A stretch of DNA of 6,520 nt from Myxococcales bacterium (GTDB lineage Bacteria; Myxococcota; Bradymonadia; REDH01), in NCBI GenBank assembly GCA_018970625.1, contig JAGWVZ010000206.1, forward strand, positions 1 to 6,520, given 5' to 3'. Of this stretch, positions 1-5,431 are shown one piece after another (the stretch's first letter is position 1; each line of letters starts with the position of its first letter). The notes beneath the pieces were generated by a model, which saw only the letters and a program-made list of their open reading frames with translations, did not search any database and was not told where the DNA came from. Made by a program: the position numbers and the translations under genes.

Positions 1-957
1 CCGGTCGGCGATGCCCTGCCGTTCGGCTTCGTTCATGAGGGCGGTGATGCCGGCGACCACCCGCTGCATGGCGGGCTCGTGGTTCTGGTCATGGTTGCCG
101 TGAGTGTCAAAACCGCCGATGACGAGGTTGGCCGAGATACTGAGTCCGGCACGGAAAGCCGCGACCGCAACCTGCGCCTGTCGAATCAGCGGGTTGTTGG
201 AGTTATCGAGCGTCGCCGGCAACCACGCGAGCAGCTCGCTGAGTTCGTTGTCGCCCATACGAGACGCCATCAGCAGCTCCATGGCCTGAATCTGCCGCGG
301 CAGGGTCTCGGCTTCGTGCTGCCGTTGCAGACGCTCCTGACGAGCCTGCGCGATGCGGTCGAGTCCGGCGTCGGTGAACAGGGTCGAGGTGGGCGAGTTG
401 GGGTCCAGCCGGTGCGGGTAGGAGATCTCGGCGATCGCACCCACGTCGGGCAGCCGGGTAGAGGCCACCAGATCACGCGTCACGTCGTATCCACCGTTGG
501 ACAGGAAGGCCAGCGCCGGGCGCGTGGGCGCCGCGGCCGCGGCCAACGCGCCAATGGATGGCATTTCGGCGTCCATGCCGCCCGACCAGATGTGTCGGGT
601 GCCGGTGTCGTGGCTGTTGGTGCCGGCATCAATGCCATTGACCACGAGCAGCTGACTGGCGAAGCGCTCGAAGAACTCGCGGTGGCCCGCAAGCGGGGCG
701 TATCGAATGTCGCCTGCCGAGCCAATATCGCCGGTCGCATAGCGGTTGACGGGGTCGTCATCGGTAGCGGTCTCACGGCCCTTGGGGTCACACAGCAGCG
801 TGGGATCCCATCCACCGCTGGCATGAATCGTCACCAGAAAAGGCCCCGCAAATCGGACCTCATCGGCCCATCCTCGCTGCGGCAGCACGCCGGGCGAGGT
901 CATCACAAGGCCGAGCGAGGCGGCCAACTTCAGAAACGTACGTCGGTCGGTCGTCAT
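1..957 (-). CDS. DUF1501 family Tat-exported protein (C-terminus cut by window edge)
   Basis: The open frame runs from an ATG at 957 down to base 1 without a stop, giving 319 residues of a protein that usually has about 400-450. The N-terminus has a twin-arginine motif (residues 4-10, DRRTFLK) followed by a hydrophobic stretch (about 11-24), so export in folded form to the periplasm or surface is likely. DUF1501 hallmarks are visible: GGWDPT near residues 48-53, NGIDAGTNSHDTG near 107-119 and GGFDTHGNHDQNH near 281-293. DUF1501 proteins belong to the alkaline-phosphatase/sulfatase-like superfamily, but their substrate is unknown, so no reaction is assigned. The start lies 5 bases after the stop of the upstream cytochrome-type lipoprotein gene, which implies cotranscription and probably coupled translation. 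The family call is from motif recognition and is strong; the cellular role is not known. Confidence 0.93.
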   Translation of the reverse strand, partial: MTTDRRTFLKLAASLGLVMTSPGVLPQRGWADEVRFAGPFLVTIHASGGWDPTLLCDPKGRETATDDDPVNRYATGDIGSAGDIRYAPLAGHREFFERFASQLLVVNGIDAGTNSHDTGTRHIWSGGMDAEMPSIGALAAAAAPTRPALAFLSNGGYDVTRDLVASTRLPDVGAIAEISYPHRLDPNSPTSTLFTDAGLDRIAQARQERLQRQHEAETLPRQIQAMELLMASRMGDNELSELLAWLPATLDNSNNPLIRQAQVAVAAFRAGLSISANLVIGGFDTHGNHDQNHEPAMQRVVAGITALMNEAERQGIADR

Positions 958-962
958 GGCGT

Positions 963-3398
963 TCACTCGTAAAGAAAGCGGTAATCGGTCAGCAGATAGG
1001 TGACGACCGCCATCCAGGCGCGCACGATGTAGCGCGGGTCCTGCCGTACGCGGCGGTCTTCAGGGAACGCATTACCGGTGTAAAAGTCCGACTCGGCGCG
1101 GCAGTTCGAGGGCAGCCAGTCGTCGATGCGATCTTCAGCGACCGCAGCGCGCCCCTCCTTCCAGACGTGATAAAAGAGGTCGTACGAAGCCTGAATCTCG
1201 GGATGATCCAGCGGCAGGTCCTCGCCGAGAATTCTGAGGTGAAGGTACTGTATGTTCTGACGAATCAGGGCGATCGCCTCGGGCTGCGCAAAACCTTCAT
1301 CGGATTCGGGCGAATACGTGGGCTCCACAAACGGGAACAGGCGTCGCGACCCGACCTGCAGCACGAAGTCGCGGGGCACAGCCCGGCAGGCCATGTCGTT
1401 GCCCATGCGGTCGGCGATGTTGACCATGATGCCGTTGGGCGCGCGCAGTCGAACCGTGGTGCCGTCCGAGTCAATACCGCCGTAGAGCATGCGATAACGC
1501 GAGCTCAGGTAGTTGACGCTCGTCAGCTGCTGCCGCCATGGATAGCCCGTGACCGCGAGAATCTTGCGGTCCAGCTCTTCCGGGGTCAGCAGGTGCTGCA
1601 TGCCTGCGCTCGCCAGCACTGCGGGCGAGGCTGAACCGGCTTCGTCGGCCCGCAGAAGGTCCGACATCAGCAGCTCGCGCACGAGAATACGGAAGTTGTG
1701 GTCGCCGGCGCGAAACTCAGCCGCGATGGCATCGAACACCGCCCGCTGTGCGTTGTAGGCCGCGCGGCCCTCAACGTTGGTGGCATCGGTGACCGGACGC
1801 AGCGGCTCCGTTCCCGTCAGTCCCTTGTACACCATGTGCACCATCGCCAGCGCGAAGCGCGGGTCCTGCACCGCACGCTCTCCCAGCCAGCGCAACGCGT
1901 TGGGCCGCTCCGAAGGCGGCAGCATCTCGCGGTCAAAGCCGGGTGGTGCAAGCTCGGGGAACCAGCCATTCTCGGGCGGGTTGTACTGACCGTTGACGTC
2001 AAAATTCTGGAAGAGACCGGCGACCGGATCCATGGTGGCGTGGCACACGGTACACTGCGGGTCGTTCAGAGTCGCGTTGTGGTACGCGCTCACTGTGGGG
2101 TCGGACGGGCGCTCGGCGAACGCCAGAATATCCGTCGCCAGAAAACGGTCGAAGTACACGCGCGCCCGGTGGCGGTTTCGATTGGTGGCGGTCGTGGGGA
2201 ACCGACTCACAAAGGTCGGAGTCGACACCACACCCGCGTGATACCAGCCGGGCACCTGCGCCTGACGAAACACAAACGCATCGGCGTCATTCGGATCGGG
2301 CCGAGTGGAGCCGGGAATACCGTAACTCAGCGCCGAATAGTCGTTCACCACCGTGTAATCAGCCGTCAGAATCTCGGTAAACGGCCGATCGTTCCGAATG
2401 ATCCAGGTCATCAGCTCCAGCGCCTCGCGAGCCATCGCCCGGTTGGCGCGGTCGCGCATCAGGTTGCGCATGGCCTCGGTGGGCTCATCCAGATGCCAGT
2501 ACCGGGTCACGTAGATGTCATCGTCCAGCAATGACAGCGCGTCCTGATTCCGGTTGTATCGTTCTACCAGCAGCTCATCGTTAAAGATCTCCTGCATGCG
2601 CACATAGAAGGTCTCTTCCCGCATCAGCGCATCGATCGCGTCGGCCAGCGCGGCCTCACCGCCAAACCTCACATCGGCCACCTCTTCGGCTGTTGGCAGG
2701 CGACCCGCCAACAACAGCGCCGCTTTGCGCAACATCTGCACCGGAGTCAGCGACTTGAGGCCGTCGGTCGAGTCGGGCGCCGCCTGACCGGCGCACTCCA
2801 CGGGCGCTTCCAGACGGTCAACGAACTCCTGAAGCAGGCCGTATTCCACCGCGTCTGCCGACAGCACCGCACCACCGCCGTGGTACAGCTGTCCCAGCGG
2901 CTTGAGCAGGATAATCGACGTGCCGTCCTGCTCCAGGCTGGCCACCTCGGTCAGGGTCTCCAGATTTTCCTGAATGTGGTTTGGCTGAACAGCCGTCACG
3001 AACACCATGCCCGAGTCACGCGCCAGACCTTCCGACGTGTGACACACCATGCAGCGCGACTCGATGACCGTCGGAAAAAGCTGCTCCGCAAAGAACGCCT
3101 CGTTGTCGACGCATGGCTCACCAGAGGTCTCGCCGTCGGTCTCGGGCTCGCTCGCGTCTGAATCGACCGCACCGGAATCTGCACTCCCCCCGTCACCGGC
3201 ATCCGCTGGCACCGGGCCCGCGTCCGACTCGCCATCGACCCCCGCAGCATCGGCACCGTCGGTCGGCACGCCGGTGTCCGCGACGTCAGACGGCTGCTCG
3301 GCGACGTCATCGGCGCACGCGCTCACGGCGAGCGCTGCCAACGCCAGCCACCAGACCCTCGACGCCGCACGCGCCCCGCACACATACCTCACGTTCAT
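963..3398 (-). CDS. Lipoprotein with two CxxCH heme motifs, DUF1592/DUF1588-like
   Basis: This protein has 811 residues from the chosen ATG at 3398. Residues 1-27 form a lipoprotein signal peptide with a hydrophobic WWLALAALAV core and lipobox VSAC (Cys28). Residues 29-95 are an Asp/Ala/Gly/Ser-rich stalk. CxxCH motifs lie at 116-120 (CMVCH) and 449-453 (CTVCH); the second is followed by MDPVAG...NFD, as in DUF1588-type planctomycete/myxobacterial cytochrome proteins. A segment near 217-240 (LTPVQMLRKAALLLAGRLP) and one near 336-360 (IIRNDRPFTEILTADYTVVN) match the DUF1549/DUF1592 style, and TNRNRHRARVYFDRFL (about 405-420) also fits. Heme attachment is inferred from CxxCH only. The gene is followed 5 bases later by a DUF1501 gene, a known type of pairing. 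An open frame extends 42 codons further upstream to 3524, but that extension would bury the signal peptide and is rejected. Exact Pfam assignments are from memory. Confidence 0.9.
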   Translation of the reverse strand: MNVRYVCGARAASRVWWLALAALAVSACADDVAEQPSDVADTGVPTDGADAAGVDGESDAGPVPADAGDGGSADSGAVDSDASEPETDGETSGEPCVDNEAFFAEQLFPTVIESRCMVCHTSEGLARDSGMVFVTAVQPNHIQENLETLTEVASLEQDGTSIILLKPLGQLYHGGGAVLSADAVEYGLLQEFVDRLEAPVECAGQAAPDSTDGLKSLTPVQMLRKAALLLAGRLPTAEEVADVRFGGEAALADAIDALMREETFYVRMQEIFNDELLVERYNRNQDALSLLDDDIYVTRYWHLDEPTEAMRNLMRDRANRAMAREALELMTWIIRNDRPFTEILTADYTVVNDYSALSYGIPGSTRPDPNDADAFVFRQAQVPGWYHAGVVSTPTFVSRFPTTATNRNRHRARVYFDRFLATDILAFAERPSDPTVSAYHNATLNDPQCTVCHATMDPVAGLFQNFDVNGQYNPPENGWFPELAPPGFDREMLPPSERPNALRWLGERAVQDPRFALAMVHMVYKGLTGTEPLRPVTDATNVEGRAAYNAQRAVFDAIAAEFRAGDHNFRILVRELLMSDLLRADEAGSASPAVLASAGMQHLLTPEELDRKILAVTGYPWRQQLTSVNYLSSRYRMLYGGIDSDGTTVRLRAPNGIMVNIADRMGNDMACRAVPRDFVLQVGSRRLFPFVEPTYSPESDEGFAQPEAIALIRQNIQYLHLRILGEDLPLDHPEIQASYDLFYHVWKEGRAAVAEDRIDDWLPSNCRAESDFYTGNAFPEDRRVRQDPRYIVRAWMAVVTYLLTDYRFLYE

Positions 3399-3407
3399 CA
3401 CCACGCG

Positions 3408-3411
3408 CTCC
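3408..3411 (-). promoter_or_regulatory. Ribosome-binding site that fixes the lipoprotein start
   Basis: The minus strand reads GGAG, then 9 bases, then the ATG at 3398. This supports the start that puts the lipoprotein signal peptide at the N-terminus. Two GTG codons lie directly before the ATG and are possible alternatives that would add only one or two residues. Confidence 0.65.
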
Positions 3412-3553
3412 GGGAGTGAGAAATCAGCGCTGACAGGCTGCTCACCTGAGAACAACCGACACAACGATGACCTGCAACACCATCTGACATTCGCCAGCGT
3501 GGCACCATGTGCTGATGTGCACACCCAAACCGCTCACGCTGTAAACCAGTCGT

Positions 3554-3583
3554 AGCCTAACGCCACGCTCCCCTCAGCGTCAA
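3554..3583 (-). promoter_or_regulatory. Candidate sigma70-type promoter for the lipoprotein/DUF1501 operon
   Basis: On the minus strand TTGACG (3583-3578) is separated by 18 bases from TAGGCT (3559-3554). The -35 is 5/6 to consensus and the -10 only 3/6. TTGACG is duplicated immediately upstream (3589-3584), giving GTTGACGTTGACG. Transcription would begin near 3547 and leave a 5' leader of about 150 bases. The intergenic stretch 3399-3667 shows no other credible promoter and no small gene with a good start. It does hold a short 5-bp-arm hairpin at 3508-3523 (TGTGC/GCACA). This is a visual match only. Confidence 0.28.
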
Positions 3584-3596
3584 CGTCAACCACCGT

Positions 3597-3606
3597 TGTC
3601 GCGACA
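3597..3606. promoter_or_regulatory. Perfect 10-base palindrome TGTCGCGACA, possible operator
   Basis: TGTCGCGACA is its own reverse complement. It sits 7 bases upstream of the distal copy of the TTGACG element in the only long intergenic region. The position suits a dimeric regulator, but a 10-base palindrome can occur by chance in GC-rich DNA. I do not recognise a specific regulator. Confidence 0.25.
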
Positions 3607-3667
3607 CGTTACACCCTGACATCAAACAGCCTTCCGAACCATGCCCCGCGTTAGTCAGGCGGCGGCA

Positions 3668-4495
3668 TCAGGGCAGCACACCCGCATGTCGCAGATGATC
3701 GACCACGCAACGCTCGGTCGCCTCACCCATGCCAGCTCGCGGGCTCCACTGCGTGGTCGCCAGCCACGCCGATACATCCACCGGCAGCAACCCATAGCGC
3801 GCCGCTACATCGTTCACCGTCCTGTGCGGATCCGCATAGGCCGCCGTCGCCCGGCGGTCCAGAACCGAGAGCACGCGCTGAAGCTCCAGCGCGTTCGCCT
3901 GCGCCCAGTCCGCCCGCGCCGTCACCACAAAAGCGGGCCACGGAGTCACCACTTCGCCCACGCGACGCCACTCGCCCGAATCCACAAGCGGCTTCGTCGT
4001 GTACTTCTCCCACAGAAAAAAGTCCGCCCTGCCCTCGGCCAGCGCCGCGCGCGCCCCGGCAAGGTCAGACACGACCACGAAGGTCATGTCGGCCGGATTG
4101 ACCCCACGCCGACGCGCCTCAATCAGCGCCATCAGGTGCGAGCCACTGCCAAATCGGCTGATGGCCACCCGGCACGTCCCCAGCGCGGCATCGTCACGAA
4201 ATTCCGACGACGACCGCACATGAACGCCCCACGTCAGCGGGCTCGAGACGTACTGACTGACGATGTGCACGTCTGCGCGCTGTTCACGCGCCGCGATAGC
4301 ACCTTCCGTCAACATGACGGCGACATCGACGCTACCCGCGGTCAGCGCCGACACCAGCGCACCCGTACCACCCGGGAAGTCCTGCCAGAGCAGGTCAAGG
4401 CCCTGCCCGGCAAAGTCACCGTGCTCCCTGCCCCAGTGCCACAACACATTGAAGTGCTCGGGCACGCCACCAACGGAGAGGGTTCGTAATGTCAT
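3668..4495 (-). CDS. Periplasmic-binding-protein-fold (type 2, NMT1/SsuA-like) protein lacking a signal peptide
   Basis: This complete frame encodes 275 residues, starting MTLRTLSVGGVPEHFN. The sequence resembles the ligand-binding fold of nitrate/sulfonate/thiamine-precursor ABC transporter binding proteins. Family-type motifs are GGVPEHFN (9-16), DFPGGTGALV (39-48), MLTEGAIAA (61-69), ISRFGSGSHLMA (112-123), FLWEKYTTKPLVD (160-172) and TPWPAFVV (184-191). The N-terminus enters the first beta strand at once and has no hydrophobic leader or lipobox, so the protein is probably cytoplasmic. No permease or ATPase gene is adjacent. A small conserved family of such orphan cytoplasmic binding-fold proteins exists in several phyla under names like 'substrate-binding domain-containing protein'; its ligand is, to my knowledge, unassigned. 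The ribosome-binding site is weak. The gene lies 81 bases after the upstream temptin-like gene and may be read through from it, but an own promoter is possible. Confidence 0.92.
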   Translation of the reverse strand: MTLRTLSVGGVPEHFNVLWHWGREHGDFAGQGLDLLWQDFPGGTGALVSALTAGSVDVAVMLTEGAIAAREQRADVHIVSQYVSSPLTWGVHVRSSSEFRDDAALGTCRVAISRFGSGSHLMALIEARRRGVNPADMTFVVVSDLAGARAALAEGRADFFLWEKYTTKPLVDSGEWRRVGEVVTPWPAFVVTARADWAQANALELQRVLSVLDRRATAAYADPHRTVNDVAARYGLLPVDVSAWLATTQWSPRAGMGEATERCVVDHLRHAGVLP

Positions 4496-4576
4496 GCTGA
4501 CTGCACACTCGACAAAGGAAAGCGGCGGGCCTGTTACCGCAAACAGACGCCGTCTCCCAATCGAAAAGTACGCATG

Positions 4577-5395
4577 TTACGCCCGTCGACGTCGAATCAG
4601 CAGCGCACCAATCGCAGCCAGCGCCAGCCAACCACGCGGTCCCGCGGCCGAAGAGGTCGCTGAGCAACCAGAATCGTCGCCCTCGGCGCTTTCGGGTGAC
4701 GTTTCGCCACCCGAAGCATCGGCAGTCACACCGCCGTCAGGCTCACCGGGGCCGCCGGCACCTGAATCGCCCGCCCCTCCCGTGTCGTCACCGCCGCCAG
4801 AATCCGTCGACGTTGCGCCGTCTTCTCCGGCACCCGCGTCAGCTGTTCCAACATCGGGCGCACCCGCGTCGTTACCACCACCGGCGTCGGGCACTTCGGT
4901 AACACAAGCCGAGTCGTCCACTTCGCACGTCGAGGTACAGCCGAGCTCACCGCCCGAGAACCCCAGCGACTCGCACGTGGCCTCGTCGACGAACAGCGCG
5001 CCATCGCACGCCTCGCCCTCATCCAGCGCTGCGTTGCCGCACGGACCGGGAAACGACGTCGCGTCACCCGGGCGCGTAGCGGCAAAGCCCGGCAACGGCG
5101 TGCCATCGCCATCGGGATCGCCCAGCTCCTGGCCGTTCGTAAACCCGTCTCCGTCCGAGTCCAGCTCATACAGAGCTGCCCAGTCAATGGTGCGACCACC
5201 GAAGTTAATGGCGCGCAACGACCTTATATCATTGCCAAAATCATTCCATCCCGCGCCACCGGTCGGGCGAGTATGGCACGTCGAACAGCTGTAGGTTGTT
5301 CCGTTGGGTATCGCGTTCGGGGACCACGAGTACGCGAACGCCGAAGACGGCGCAGCAACACAGGCAAACAACAGCAACCCAGAAACAATTTTCAT
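4577..5395 (-). CDS. Temptin-like heme-motif protein with cysteine-rich repeat and MYXO-CTERM tail
   Basis: This complete protein has 272 residues. Residues 1-21 are a Sec signal peptide, with likely cleavage after AFA. Residues about 22-95 resemble the temptin-type domain: IPNG (29-32), CSTCH (37-41, a c-type heme motif), NDFGNDI (51-57), and DSDGDGFTNGQELGDP (79-94), which doubles as a calcium-type loop as in thrombospondin type 3 repeats. Residues 119-164 hold one six-cysteine Myxococcus-type repeat (Cys 119, 130, 141, 153, 157, 164). Residues 165-242 are an Asp/Gly/Ala/Ser-rich stalk. The end is a MYXO-CTERM-type sorting signal: GC at 243-244, a hydrophobic helix 256-267, then RRRRA. Such tails are cleaved by myxosortase and lead to surface display. 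The gene follows another MYXO-CTERM gene by 36 bases. The temptin resemblance is from memory of the fold's sequence pattern; heme binding is inferred. Function is unknown. Confidence 0.92.
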   Translation of the reverse strand: MKIVSGLLLFACVAAPSSAFAYSWSPNAIPNGTTYSCSTCHTRPTGGAGWNDFGNDIRSLRAINFGGRTIDWAALYELDSDGDGFTNGQELGDPDGDGTPLPGFAATRPGDATSFPGPCGNAALDEGEACDGALFVDEATCESLGFSGGELGCTSTCEVDDSACVTEVPDAGGGNDAGAPDVGTADAGAGEDGATSTDSGGGDDTGGAGDSGAGGPGEPDGGVTADASGGETSPESAEGDDSGCSATSSAAGPRGWLALAAIGALLIRRRRA

Positions 5396-5400
5396 ACCAA

Positions 5401-5405
5401 CTCCT
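5401..5405 (-). promoter_or_regulatory. Strong ribosome-binding site of the temptin-like gene
   Basis: The minus strand reads AGGAG, then 5 bases, then the ATG at 5395. It lies inside the 36-base gap after the upstream gene, so the downstream gene has its own efficient start. No terminator or promoter is visible in this gap, which favours cotranscription. Confidence 0.75.
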
Positions 5406-5431
5406 CGAACGCAAAGGCCAAACTCAGGCGA

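Noticed and set aside
79..972. Plus-strand open frame of 297 codons.
   Set aside because: It lies antisense to the Tat-exported DUF1501 gene, which has clear family motifs. The plus-strand product is Arg/Gly/Val-rich with no recognisable domain, typical of a GC-rich shadow frame.
1698..2534. Plus-strand open frame of 278 codons.
   Set aside because: It is fully antisense to the heme-motif lipoprotein across its conserved CxxCH region, and its His/Arg-rich product has no recognisable domain.
3399..3524. 42-codon N-terminal extension of the lipoprotein gene.
   Set aside because: It would place Arg- and Cys-containing non-hydrophobic sequence before a good lipoprotein signal peptide, while the ATG at 3398 has a GGAG ribosome-binding site at suitable spacing.
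3641..4489. Plus-strand open frame of 282 codons, slightly longer than the gene opposite it.
   Set aside because: The minus-strand product has coherent binding-protein motifs, while the plus-strand product is Arg/His/Pro-rich and unstructured in appearance.
4545..4555. Short palindrome AGACGCCGTCT after the temptin-like gene, considered as a terminator.
   Set aside because: The stem is only four base pairs with a 3-base loop, and the T run after it on the minus strand is only three bases, so it does not support intrinsic termination.
4263..5294. Plus-strand open frame of 343 codons rich in Ser and Pro.
   Set aside because: Its Ser/Pro content is what the complement of an Asp/Gly/Ala-coding stalk gives, and it spans two real minus-strand genes and the gap between them.
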